This document shows positions 9,352 to 17,225 of a stretch of 23,781 nucleotides of DNA, piece by piece. The position numbers and the translations under genes were made by a program. A model generated the notes under the pieces. It was given only the letters and a program-made list of their open reading frames with translations, ran no database searches and had not been told where the DNA came from. The DNA comes from a virus, in IMG/VR virus record IMGVR_UViG_3300044633_000091, positions 1 to 23,781 of that record; one strand, 5' to 3'. Every line of letters starts with the position of its first letter. Within the stretch, counting starts at the first letter, position 1.

Positions 9352-11787
9352 TTAGCGAGGCTCGAACACTGACAAATCAAAGCCATCAAGAGAATCCTCT
9401 GTGGACTCGAAGTTGATTGGCGGCAAGTCGTTCTTGCGCTGATTAATTAGTTTCGATTGCTCGCTGTTCTGCTGGCTTATTCTCTTTGACTTAGCATCTT
9501 CTTTAGATTTCTCTCTACTAGAGATCTGCTGCTCGTCCATGCCAGCAAGAGTCATGTTGTATCTGAACTCCTCGGCCATCAACTGCTGCTTAAGACCTGC
9601 CTCTGCCTTCAACATCTCAATTTGGAAAGCCACCTCGGCTTGTTTGATCTGCATCTTGGCTTGGCTTTCTGCTTGAATCTTCTGAAGGGCAGACTGTGAA
9701 GCCATCTGTTGTAACTCCATGTTCTGCTGTGCAGTCATCTGTTGCTGCATCATAGCCATCTTGTCCTTCTGCTCTTGCAACTTGATACGCTTCACCTTCA
9801 GCAATTGGTTTGCCATCTTAAGGTTCTTTATCTCGCGGATATCAATTGCATCCTCAAGATTGATGTCACCCTTAGATAAAGCCATCTGTATGTTGGCTTC
9901 AAGTTGTGCGCGCTCTTCTTCGTCCGGGGCTATCTCCAAGAAAATACCAAAGTCATAAATGTATAAGTCCTTGATTTCGTTTAAGATAGACACATTGTAC
10001 TTGCCGATACGACTAATGAAGTCATCTTTGAAATCAGCGTACTCAAGGATGTCAGCCACACGATAGGTCAATGCTTCCGCGATTGATCTGAATATGTATA
10101 GACCGCCCTCTAAGATGTGGCGAGTTGCTGTGTTTGAATTAAGCGCAGCCAACTTCTGTAAGCCAACCAATGAGTTCGGGTCTGGACTACTACCATCACG
10201 GGCCTCATTGAGTCCTGTGGCAGTGCGTATCATGTCCATGTAGTGGTTGTAGTTTGCGATTAGCATCTGCGTTTTAGCAGCACCAGAGTTGGAAGTCAAC
10301 TGAGTGATAGGCACTCTTGCATTGTTGAAGTCCCCATCTTGGGTATAACTACGACCGATAACACTACCTGTTTGGAAGTACAATCTCAAAGCATCCTCTG
10401 GGTTGTACGCGTTTCCTGTACCAAGATCCACTTCGTTAAGACCATCGGCATCAATGAATACACCATCAGGTACTGTACGAGCGATTACTTGTTGTAACTT
10501 CAAGTGAGTCAACTGAATCAAGTCAGTGAAAGGAATCATCCTACGCACCAAAGATTCAATCGCTCCCTTGTACATACGCGGAGCGCATGCTACATAGTTA
10601 GGTAATGCATGTTGAGAAGAAGACTTTGGACGAACCATGTTCTCGGACATCTTCCACTTAAGCAAGTAGTTTGTCCCCATGACCATGACACCTTCGTACC
10701 AAACGTCGATAGTTTTTTCTATACGCTCAAACTTTCCATCCTCCATCATCTCTGTTGGTGGATTGAAAGTATCTTCTTTTTCAATGTAACGAACACCACC
10801 GCCCTCTAAGTACTTCTTCTTATAAACAATCTTCTTAGTGGTTTTATAATTAAAATATAAAAGGGTGGTCGTGTCTCTGAAGAAAATGCTGTTCTGGTAG
10901 AACTGACCTACGTTGTAGTAGTCGTACCAAGCCTGTCCGCTTTTGGATATTTCTTCTAATTCTGTGTTTGTTAATTTGGGGTCTATCTTCAGTAACTCTG
11001 TGATAGGTACTGTTTTAATCTCTCCCCAATAAAAACAATCTTTAAAATATGGGTCTTCAGTATAACTGTAGACCACGTTTGCAGGATCAACGTAAGATAC
11101 TTCAACGCCGGATCCCAAAAGGAATTCATGTTTTGCTACACCAATACCAAGTACAGTCATATCGTAATCGATACGCTTTCTCAAGTCGAGATACTTGTTC
11201 TCGTCAAGGATTGTATTGATGGCTTCCTCTTCTGCAATCTCAATGGCCGGCTTATAATTCAACTGCATGTACAATGACAACTCTTCGTCATTGTTTGGCA
11301 ATTGCTCTGGATCCATGGTGAATGCGTTGATACCCGTCTTGTTTTGGATGATTTCCAAAATGTCTTTAGACACCATCTGAGCCTCAATAACGTCTTGGTA
11401 CTTGCTACGCTTTGCTTGAGACATTGCGTCTTGGGCGTAAGCCTTTACCTTAAACATACGATCTGACATGCCGTTCACAACGATATCCACAAACTTTGGG
11501 ATAACGGGAACCGGAGTCCAATCCAAGTTCAAATAAGAAAGATCACCATCAATGGCGAGTTCGTTCTTGTATTTCTGGGTGGACTGTTCTCCACGAGCAT
11601 AGAGCCTAAGTCTATGGAAATCTTTCCATTGGCCATAGAACCTACACTGATTGCCGTCCTTACGGAACCATTCGTATTGTATGGCTTGCCCTATTTGTAG
11701 CCCATACTCATCTGATGCTTTCTCTGAGTCAGAGACAAACTGAGTTGGGAATCCTGTTGCAGTTATATTAATTAAGACATCCTTCAT
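9352..11787 (-). CDS. Portal protein
   Basis: 811 residues from ATG at 11787, which overlaps the terminase stop by 4 nt (ATGA). The order TerL-portal-scaffold-capsid is canonical. The body (residues about 50-620) has the alternating helix/strand pattern of long podovirus portals, including TARNATGLN-like text (MDMIRTATGLNEARDGSSPD) that matches the conserved region of this portal family. The C-terminal 150 residues form a Gln/Lys/Glu-rich coiled coil (MAMMQQQMTAQQNMELQQMA), consistent with a barrel or crown projecting into the capsid. The length is large compared with siphovirus portals and close to P22-type portals. It forms the dodecameric DNA channel at one capsid vertex, where the terminase docks; this is family knowledge, not seen directly. 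Confidence 0.88.
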   Translation of the reverse strand: MKDVLINITATGFPTQFVSDSEKASDEYGLQIGQAIQYEWFRKDGNQCRFYGQWKDFHRLRLYARGEQSTQKYKNELAIDGDLSYLNLDWTPVPVIPKFVDIVVNGMSDRMFKVKAYAQDAMSQAKRSKYQDVIEAQMVSKDILEIIQNKTGINAFTMDPEQLPNNDEELSLYMQLNYKPAIEIAEEEAINTILDENKYLDLRKRIDYDMTVLGIGVAKHEFLLGSGVEVSYVDPANVVYSYTEDPYFKDCFYWGEIKTVPITELLKIDPKLTNTELEEISKSGQAWYDYYNVGQFYQNSIFFRDTTTLLYFNYKTTKKIVYKKKYLEGGGVRYIEKEDTFNPPTEMMEDGKFERIEKTIDVWYEGVMVMGTNYLLKWKMSENMVRPKSSSQHALPNYVACAPRMYKGAIESLVRRMIPFTDLIQLTHLKLQQVIARTVPDGVFIDADGLNEVDLGTGNAYNPEDALRLYFQTGSVIGRSYTQDGDFNNARVPITQLTSNSGAAKTQMLIANYNHYMDMIRTATGLNEARDGSSPDPNSLVGLQKLAALNSNTATRHILEGGLYIFRSIAEALTYRVADILEYADFKDDFISRIGKYNVSILNEIKDLYIYDFGIFLEIAPDEEERAQLEANIQMALSKGDINLEDAIDIREIKNLKMANQLLKVKRIKLQEQKDKMAMMQQQMTAQQNMELQQMASQSALQKIQAESQAKMQIKQAEVAFQIEMLKAEAGLKQQLMAEEFRYNMTLAGMDEQQISSREKSKEDAKSKRISQQNSEQSKLINQRKNDLPPINFESTEDSLDGFDLSVFEPR

Positions 11788-14078
11788 CGAATGAGTTCAC
11801 TTGTATTACCTTGGTTTGTGTACCTAGCAAAAGTAATGCTTATTTTTGATTCTTTTTTTTCTGGCATGTATAGGTGTTTCTGATTTGCCATAATCGCCAA
11901 TCCCGAACTAATAGATGCATCAAACTTGGTTCTATTTGATATGTCAAACTTGGCCCAATCCTCTAGCGTTTTATTGAATGGCATTGACCCAATCAAATCC
12001 GGATCCCTGTATTTACCCTCGAAGTCAAAACCAACGTGCTTCTCGATATGTGATTCTATTGCTGATGCGTGTGATTGCCTAACGTCTTCTGATGAGTTCG
12101 GTATACCACCCAACTCCTTCTCAGTAGCAGACAACTTATGAAGCAACTTGTCGGGTCTGTTGATGCTGTACCCACGGTAGCCCCTGTTCTTCAAGTGGTA
12201 TAGTAATCGTGGCTTGTTGTTCTCCGCAAGCACCGGCATCCCATAGAATACCAAAGCCATAAGCACATCCTCGAAGAATATCTCCGCTGTCTGTGGTCTT
12301 GATATGTATTCTAGGAAGAACTCGTTTGATGGCGCATCATCCATGTGGAACTTGGTCATGCCGTGCAATGCACCGTTTGATCCTCGCCCATCCACCGTCG
12401 CCGATATATCGTATGAGTCACACCCGAACGAGCCTAAGTGTTCATTGCCGGGATACTTCATGCCATTACGCTCGATCATTCTGTTCTGGAACTTCTGATC
12501 TGGAAGCCAACTGACTAGGAACCTGCCTTTATTATCTGGCGACCATATCACTTTGGTGTCCTTGATCCCATCCTTCCACATGAAACTACCGCGCGTCACC
12601 ATGTGTGCTAGCACCTGTGAGTCATTGTAATCTATCTGGTGGTATATCTTAGTCAAGTTGAATAATGATTGCTTGCTCTCGTCTCTAAATGCGTGAGACT
12701 CCGTGCGTGGGAACTGACGATAGAATTCATTCAATGCATCTGCATCGTTCTTCAATGAATCTACTTCTGCCTCCCAGTAATCAATCGCGCCATTCTTCAC
12801 CATGCCATTGTCAACTCCTTTGACTGGATTGCTCGGCGCTCTGAACACAGGCATCCCGTATCTGTCAATGAACCCCTCCATATTCCACTCCATTGGAATG
12901 AACAATTTATACAGCCCGCTCTTGGTCTGGTTGTTGGAGTTCCTCACCGAAGCATTGGAATCCTCATATAGTTTTTTGTAATTATCGCCACCTTTACTCA
13001 AGGCATTTGACGTAGAACCCATGATACACTTGCCGATGATCCTGCTACCCACCCTCAAACACGTCTTGGTTACAGCCCAACTGTTAAGGATGTTGTTTGG
13101 CCGGGTCCACTTTGCTGATTCGTCATGAGCTAATAGTAGTAACTTCTCTCCATCATAGGAGTTCTCTTCTGTGTTACGCCAGTCAATGGTGGTATCCAAT
13201 CCATCTACCTCGTCCATCGTCACATCGTACATGTTCTTCTTGGTGATCTTCGATGCAGGTACGCGGTACGCCAATTCTGTCTTTGGCTTATCCATACCAT
13301 CCATCACCGGCTTGAAGAAGAACGGATACTTGCTGTTGATGGGAACTACCTTATCGGTAAACATCTTCTTGGCATCGATACCGGTCTTGGATAGAATACC
13401 AATCCTTGAGTTCTTTGCAAGCGTAGCCGTGTTCACTACCTCAGACGAACACATGAATGAAAATCCTGAACGACGTATCTTCAAGTAAATCATACCAAAG
13501 GATCTTTCGTCAGCGACGCATGCCTCCCAAAATATGTAGAATATTCTGTTGGCTTCCCTATAATCAGGATATCCCACGTCAATACTAGCCCATTGCAAAT
13601 ACATCCAATGGCTACCGGTCATGTAAGTGGGTACGCCATCATTCATAAACCAATAACCTTGGTCTCTGTAATCGTACTGGCTCTCCACGTAATCAATCCA
13701 ATTGTCTTTGAACCCCGATGGGAGTTCGTTCCATTGAAAGATGGATTGTATTCTCTGTAATTCTTTTGGATACTCAGCCCTTTCCCAGTACTGATGGGAT
13801 GGCTTGGGGCTTCTTGAGTTCACCTTCTCTGGCTTCAGCGGCAAGGCGATGATTAGCCCTGACACTTTCCATATCTCCCCGATCTGTCCTGTCTTTGAGA
13901 TAACGACCATATCACACTGCTCGTTGTAGCCGTACCTCCATCCTTTCACCGCGTTCTTGTGGTTAAGGGTGGCCTTCGGAACGTAATCAACAAGGACCGT
14001 GTATAAACTATTTTGATCGTCTCTCTGCAAAGCCACGTTTAGAATCTGATTTTTTGGGGCCGTTATTAGCCATGTCAA
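11784..14078 (-). CDS. terL: Terminase large subunit (packaging ATPase/nuclease)
   Basis: About 764 residues if started at TTG 14078; there is no ATG before codon 56. The protein carries the TerL motifs in order: a degenerate Walker A (KIRRSGFSF, about residue 200), Walker B LLLLAHDE (about 313-320), a coupling motif IMGSTSN (about 352-358), and a nuclease segment SFGCDSYDISATVDGRG with a likely metal-binding Asp near residue 554. It packages DNA into proheads through the portal, coded immediately downstream. The start is uncertain: TTG 14078 overlaps the upstream gene by 71 nt, while GTG at 14036 would shorten the overlap to 29 nt. Protein similarity appears to begin around YTVLVDYVPKATLNHKNAVK, so either is compatible. 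The N-terminal 190 residues are longer than in minimal terminases but usual for this environmental lineage. Confidence 0.92.
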   Translation of the reverse strand: MTWLITAPKNQILNVALQRDDQNSLYTVLVDYVPKATLNHKNAVKGWRYGYNEQCDMVVISKTGQIGEIWKVSGLIIALPLKPEKVNSRSPKPSHQYWERAEYPKELQRIQSIFQWNELPSGFKDNWIDYVESQYDYRDQGYWFMNDGVPTYMTGSHWMYLQWASIDVGYPDYREANRIFYIFWEACVADERSFGMIYLKIRRSGFSFMCSSEVVNTATLAKNSRIGILSKTGIDAKKMFTDKVVPINSKYPFFFKPVMDGMDKPKTELAYRVPASKITKKNMYDVTMDEVDGLDTTIDWRNTEENSYDGEKLLLLAHDESAKWTRPNNILNSWAVTKTCLRVGSRIIGKCIMGSTSNALSKGGDNYKKLYEDSNASVRNSNNQTKSGLYKLFIPMEWNMEGFIDRYGMPVFRAPSNPVKGVDNGMVKNGAIDYWEAEVDSLKNDADALNEFYRQFPRTESHAFRDESKQSLFNLTKIYHQIDYNDSQVLAHMVTRGSFMWKDGIKDTKVIWSPDNKGRFLVSWLPDQKFQNRMIERNGMKYPGNEHLGSFGCDSYDISATVDGRGSNGALHGMTKFHMDDAPSNEFFLEYISRPQTAEIFFEDVLMALVFYGMPVLAENNKPRLLYHLKNRGYRGYSINRPDKLLHKLSATEKELGGIPNSSEDVRQSHASAIESHIEKHVGFDFEGKYRDPDLIGSMPFNKTLEDWAKFDISNRTKFDASISSGLAIMANQKHLYMPEKKESKISITFARYTNQGNTSELIR

Positions 14079-14292
14079 TATTCTCCTTCTCAGAAGTGAT
14101 CCGGTTTAGAATATCGAATGCATCAAATATAGCCAACTTCTTGGTTGCTGCCGCGTTCTTTAACTTATCGGCAGACAGATCGTCATCTTCGCCCGGCTTA
14201 ATGATGTCTTCTTCGGCGACCATAATCAACTTGTCGACCGCGGCATAGCCAGCCTTGATGATCCTTAGTTTGATTTCATCGTTGTCTATCAT
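14008..14292 (-). CDS. Small helical protein upstream of terL, possible small terminase subunit
   Basis: 94 residues from ATG at 14292, sharing ATGA with the upstream oxygenase gene. It is predicted to be helical, with the segment LSADKLKNAAATKKLAIFDA followed by FDILNRI, and ends in a basic, probably disordered tail (GPKKSDSKRGFAERRSK). Size, charge pattern and position directly before the large terminase fit a small terminase subunit, which would recognise phage DNA. No helix-turn-helix can be assigned by eye, so this remains an inference from context. Its 3' end overlaps the terL reading frame by 29-71 nt depending on the terL start. Confidence 0.7.
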   Translation of the reverse strand: MIDNDEIKLRIIKAGYAAVDKLIMVAEEDIIKPGEDDDLSADKLKNAAATKKLAIFDAFDILNRITSEKENIDMANNGPKKSDSKRGFAERRSK

Positions 14293-14768
14293 ACCCTGCC
14301 TTTCAAAAACACTACTTGCACTAGCCTTGCTCCTTCGTCCTTGCCGAAGTTCTCGAATATGTTTCTAGAGTGCGCGAGTTCTGAATCAAATATAACCATG
14401 CGGTTGTACTTGGAGTAAAACACACATGACTTATTTCCGTCCTCGTCGTAGATGGTGGTGCCGTCTTCTTTTGGATGAGTCTTGCTCAAGTAAAGGATCG
14501 CAGTCACATCGCCCATCATATCATCCTTGTGGATGTAGTTGGGTTCTTCCTGCCCCTCGGGTGATTTACGCACAAAGTTAAACGCCACGTCGTAGTCTGG
14601 CCCTAAAGAAGCCATCACTATACGAGCAAACATGTCGTGGCTAGGACGAGGCTGAATGTTTTTGAATACCTTGTCACCGTCATTGACATCTATAAATCCC
14701 TGCTTGTTAATGTCCCTTACGTATAGATCGGGATCAATCAATACATTGTCTGATACTATGAAGTTCAT
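14289..14768 (-). CDS. 2-oxoglutarate/Fe(II)-dependent oxygenase, prolyl-hydroxylase-like
   Basis: 159 residues from ATG at 14768, sharing ATGA with the upstream gene. The metal triad is visible: His80 and Asp82 in PNYIHKDDMMGD, and His133 in SELAHSRN. Arg148 in GARLVQVVF would bind the 2-oxoglutarate carboxylate. The spacing and the strand-rich surroundings match the double-stranded beta-helix core of the P4H-like branch. Family members hydroxylate protein side chains or other substrates using O2 and 2-oxoglutarate. Lying inside the head operon immediately before the terminase genes, the likely substrate is a phage or host protein, but nothing in the sequence identifies it. It is compact compared with cellular prolyl hydroxylases, as is usual for phage versions. 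Confidence 0.85.
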   Translation of the reverse strand: MNFIVSDNVLIDPDLYVRDINKQGFIDVNDGDKVFKNIQPRPSHDMFARIVMASLGPDYDVAFNFVRKSPEGQEEPNYIHKDDMMGDVTAILYLSKTHPKEDGTTIYDEDGNKSCVFYSKYNRMVIFDSELAHSRNIFENFGKDEGARLVQVVFLKGRV

Positions 14769-15328
14769 AATTTAATTGTTATCTGGTGGTCGAATATTCT
14801 ATACAATCTCTCTCCATCCACTTCAAACTCGTACTCGCTTTCGGGTTGGAAGCAAACGATGTCCCCTTTGTTGACGCCCTTACTCAGCAGGTATTCATTG
14901 GGATACCACATCTGCCCCATTAACGGCTCGTCTTTGAACGGCTTGAATATGTGAGAGTGCTTTGCAGGTATGGGTTTGACGAAACAATATCTGTCGTATG
15001 TGTGCCATACATCTGCGTGTTTGAATAAGAAAAATTGGTCAAGCTCGATGAAAAATAAATCTTCACGAAAGAAACTTTTCCCACTCTTGCGGTTTCCCCG
15101 CATGTCGTTGTAGAATTTGAAAACATTGTGGTGTACTAATAAAATATCTCCGGGGACGATGGGGCCTCGGTATCCCCTAGGAACTTCAACCACCTCAGCC
15201 TGCCGGTTAGAGAACTTATAGTCCTCTTCCGATGTGCTAACGATCACTTCAATACCGGCTATCTCTTTGGTATTGTTGTATCGTCGTCCCTTAACTGGTC
15301 TTGCGATAAAATAGAATGGCGACTGCAT
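14765..15328 (-). CDS. Double GroES-like (co-chaperonin-fold) protein
   Basis: 187 residues from ATG at 15328 (TGATG overlap with the upstream stop; a TTG one codon earlier is less likely). Two co-chaperonin-like halves can be read. In the first, IAGIEVIVSTS stands where GroES has its mobile loop, followed by AEVVEVPRGYRGPIVPGDIL, matching the GroES core GxVvavG...vkvGDkVl. In the second, GVNKGDIVCFQPESEYEFEV followed by DGERLYRIFDHQITIKL matches the GroES C-terminal vGDkVlf...evdgeeylilreddIla. A genuine GroES has one such domain of about 97 residues, so this would be a tandem, divergent version. It may assist capsid or tail protein folding, as T4 gp31 does, but the long insert (NDMRGNRKSGKSFF) and weak mobile loops make a purely structural role possible. 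Confidence 0.6.
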   Translation of the reverse strand: MQSPFYFIARPVKGRRYNNTKEIAGIEVIVSTSEEDYKFSNRQAEVVEVPRGYRGPIVPGDILLVHHNVFKFYNDMRGNRKSGKSFFREDLFFIELDQFFLFKHADVWHTYDRYCFVKPIPAKHSHIFKPFKDEPLMGQMWYPNEYLLSKGVNKGDIVCFQPESEYEFEVDGERLYRIFDHQITIKL

Positions 15329-15555
15329 CAATAGTTAATGTTGTATTCTATGGATACAGGAATAGTGGAAGAGAACTCTTTCCAAAGCACCACCTCATTC
15401 TTGGGGTTGATGATATAAATCTTAATTGATTGTCTGCGCTCGTCGTACTTGATTAGATGTATTTCATTGGTGTCGTTGAGAACCTTTTGCCCAACGATAT
15501 AATGCATCGCACCCCCCTTGTAGTCCGGACCAATCGCTATTTTCCTGATGTCCAT
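15328..15555 (-). CDS. Small conserved phage protein, unknown function
   Basis: 75 residues from ATG at 15555. The sequence alternates strands (AMHYIVGQKVL, EIHLIKYDE, SIKIYIINPKNEVVLWKEF, ending VSIEYNINY), suggesting a small beta barrel or sandwich. There is no signal peptide or membrane segment. Similar small proteins accompany terminase operons in related environmental phages, to my recollection, without a known role. Its stop overlaps the next ATG (TGATG), so translation is probably coupled to the double GroES-like protein. The leader carries the AATCTAATCAAA motif also seen before the genes at 9302 and 22779. Confidence 0.75.
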   Translation of the reverse strand: MDIRKIAIGPDYKGGAMHYIVGQKVLNDTNEIHLIKYDERRQSIKIYIINPKNEVVLWKEFSSTIPVSIEYNINY

Positions 15556-15593
15556 ATTTCATTTGATTAGATTAAATTTAATTACTCGTACTA

Positions 15594-16133
15594 TTATACT
15601 ACACTGAAGTTCATCGTATTAACGAGAATATCAGTAGCATCAGTTGTATTGACAAGCCATAATTCTATGTAGTCGTTAGTCGCCAATGTAATAAATCCCT
15701 GTGATAGGCCAGATGCTCTATCAAGAGTAATCAACGTTTTGGTGGTTGTATTCACCTGCGGTGTTGTACCATTCTTATATACGACAGCCTCGATAGTAGC
15801 ATCTGAACCGGCTGTGCGATAAGCAGTAAACGAAACACTAGCAAATACCGTAACAGAACTGGTTCCTGTATATGTCAATCGGTTATTAGATGGCATAGTA
15901 AACCCAGACAATACGCCTGATGTTGTTGTACCCTCCACCTTTACCGGTACATTGACAGTAGCAACAACAGTGTCAGTGGTGTTGTTGATCATATACATCT
16001 CTGCATCAGGTCTCAATGCCAACACATCGGAGATTGTGAAGTTAGCAGTTTCGTCGTTAGCGGAAACGTTTGTTCCGATCAACTTGCTAGATACCCCAAG
16101 GGGTGTGGCGTTGGCGTACTGTGAAATTTTCAT
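15594..16133 (-). CDS. Beta-rich virion fibre/decoration-like protein
   Basis: 179 residues from ATG at 16133, 4 nt after the previous stop. The composition is strongly beta: many Thr, Val, Ser and Asn residues, few charges and no cysteine. The segment TYTGTSSVTVFASVSFTAYR, then VVYKNGT and finally ATNDYIELWLVNTTD, reads like a jelly-roll domain of the C1q/TNF-like type often found in phage head fibres and tail fibre tips. The N-terminus (KISQYANATPLG) is short and has no coiled coil. It is coded in the head operon rather than with the other fibre genes, which favours a head-associated fibre or decoration protein. This is inferred from pattern and position. Confidence 0.65.
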   Translation of the reverse strand: MKISQYANATPLGVSSKLIGTNVSANDETANFTISDVLALRPDAEMYMINNTTDTVVATVNVPVKVEGTTTSGVLSGFTMPSNNRLTYTGTSSVTVFASVSFTAYRTAGSDATIEAVVYKNGTTPQVNTTTKTLITLDRASGLSQGFITLATNDYIELWLVNTTDATDILVNTMNFSVV

Positions 16134-16137
16134 TTTG

Positions 16138-16368
16138 TTATTCTTTTTCCTTCTTTGTTATCTCTCCGGTCTTCATGTTTATGACCGCATCCGCTCCGTA
16201 GAGTTCGATCAAAAGTCTTTCGTGGTTGGAGAACTTCTCACGCAAGGCTTCCATTGCACTTAATGCAGCGTACTTATTCATTTCGAAATCAGCGATGCTC
16301 ATTCTCAAACGCGTGTACTCTGTATTCATTTGTTGGATTGTCTCCAACTGCTCTTGAGTTAATTTCAT
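16138..16368 (-). CDS. Small helical conserved phage protein, first gene of the head operon
   Basis: 76 residues from ATG at 16368; an in-frame GTG at 16374 overlaps the promoter element and is less likely. The protein is a long helix with coiled-coil periodicity (QEQLETIQQMNTEYTRLRMS, then YAALSAMEALREKF), closing with ELYGADAVINMKTGEITKKE. The motif YG-x-INxxTGEI is common in small phage proteins of unknown function. It follows a terminator and a TATATTTG element by 5 nt, so it starts a transcription unit and could be translated from an almost leaderless RNA. No function can be assigned. Confidence 0.8.
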   Translation of the reverse strand: MKLTQEQLETIQQMNTEYTRLRMSIADFEMNKYAALSAMEALREKFSNHERLLIELYGADAVINMKTGEITKKEKE

Positions 16369-16373
16369 TACCA

Positions 16374-16381
16374 CAAATATA
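16374..16381 (-). promoter_or_regulatory. Bacteroidota-type -7 element TATATTTG, 5 nt before a start codon
   Basis: TATATTTG on the minus strand matches TAnnTTTG exactly and shares the longer context CCATATATTTGT with the element at 19264..19271. It sits between a strong terminator and the ATG at 16368, only 5 nt away. A TSS a few bases downstream would fall at or next to the start codon. The -33 region is T-rich without a clear TTG. Confidence 0.6.
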
Positions 16382-16390
16382 TGGCTTTTT

Positions 16391-16424
16391 TAAAAATAAA
16401 AATCCCCCTTGATTAGAGGGGGAT
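16391..16424 (-). terminator. Intrinsic terminator after the peptidase gene
   Basis: On the minus strand ATCCCCCT and AGGGGGAT form a perfect 8 bp stem around a 7 nt loop, followed by TTTTATTTTT. It begins 9 nt after the peptidase stop and closes the lysis unit. Confidence 0.9.
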
Positions 16425-16432
16425 GGTAATGA

Positions 16433-16918
16433 TTACTTAGCGGCTTTCTTCTTTTTGAATTTTGCTGCGTCCAATACTTGGTATTGGGTCTTGCCACTTA
16501 CCTTCAAGGCTTTCAACAATTGCTTGCGATTGCCGGTTGATTTGTAAGACACGTGCACCCAATCAGGATTCTTGTCGTCACCGAACTCCCAGATGATCTG
16601 GTCAAAGTCTAAGTTGTTGACGATGTAAGAAAACAATTCGCCGTTCTTGCCATCCAAGTCAATGTCAACTGCCTCACCAACATTGTGCTGGCTAGCCTTA
16701 GCACCACCGATAAGTTTGTTCAACTCCGGTGAGCGGTAGCCGCTGCTGATTTTGATCGGGCATTTCATACCATCTCTTAAAGGTTCTAGTACTTTTTCAC
16801 ACAAGGTCTTTAGGTTCTCAGCCACTTGTGGATCTTTGGGGATGTTTGGAATCCCGTTTTTAATTGCTGTTTGACTATAGGTCAACTCACGCAATGAGAA
16901 GTTTTCAGTTAGGTTCAT
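16433..16918 (-). CDS. Peptidase M15-family endolysin-like protein
   Basis: 161 residues from ATG at 16918, 1 nt after the stop of the upstream gene. An in-frame TTG at 16925..16927 lies inside that gene's stop region and is rejected. The N-terminus (NLTENFSLRELTYSQTA) and the core match the M15_3 zinc peptidase pattern: SGYRSPELN, then His78 and Asp85 in SQHNVGEAVDID, and His122 in DWVHVSY, giving the zinc ligands. Family members cut peptide bridges in peptidoglycan, so this is the likely endolysin. It follows holin-like and spanin-like genes, and no signal peptide is seen, so export would depend on the holin. The Lys-rich C-terminus (KFKKKKAAK) may bind the cell wall. A virion-associated lysin is the alternative. 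Confidence 0.85.
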   Translation of the reverse strand: MNLTENFSLRELTYSQTAIKNGIPNIPKDPQVAENLKTLCEKVLEPLRDGMKCPIKISSGYRSPELNKLIGGAKASQHNVGEAVDIDLDGKNGELFSYIVNNLDFDQIIWEFGDDKNPDWVHVSYKSTGNRKQLLKALKVSGKTQYQVLDAAKFKKKKAAK

Positions 16919-16919
16919 C

Positions 16920-17225
16920 TTATACAAAAATAAAGAATATTAGTCCAATAGCAAGTGAGACGCAAATGCGCTTGAGTTTGTGGATCTTGTTGTCCCTCTT
17001 CTGCAACTCATCGAGCAGCTTAGTTTGTATCTTGTCCTGCTCGGCAATGACCGCGCTGTCCACCTTGCGGAACTCCCGGCACAGGGCCAAGTTCTCTCTG
17101 GCTTCTGCTCCTTTGATTAGGTAGTGGTTACTTGCCGCAACTATCGAGGAATCGATGCATTGCGATGAGGCGCTTTGTGGCACCGCAAGAAGTATCACCA
17201 GCAAGAGTGAGGTATATCGTGTCAT
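16920..17225 (-). CDS. Secreted/membrane spanin-like protein with coiled coil
   Basis: 101 residues from ATG at 17225. Residues 1-20 form a signal peptide (MTRYTSLLLVILLAVPQSAS) followed by SQC. The spacing is near a lipobox, but Gln precedes the Cys, so lipidation is doubtful. A coiled-coil region (KIQTKLLDELQKRDNKIHKL) leads into a hydrophobic C-terminal segment (ICVSLAIGLIFFIFV) that should cross the membrane. The first 98 nt overlap the 3' end of the upstream gene in another frame, which recalls Rz/Rz1 spanin pairs that bridge inner and outer membrane in the last step of lysis. Position before the M15 peptidase fits. A C-terminal anchor is not the classic o-spanin layout, so the pair may be a different lysis or envelope device. 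Confidence 0.6.
   Translation of the reverse strand: MTRYTSLLLVILLAVPQSASSQCIDSSIVAASNHYLIKGAEARENLALCREFRKVDSAVIAEQDKIQTKLLDELQKRDNKIHKLKRICVSLAIGLIFFIFV

Noticed and set aside
16374-16424. Inverted repeat considered as an attachment site or operator.
   Set aside because: It has a GC stem followed directly by a T-tract after a stop codon, which is explained by termination. No integrase is present.
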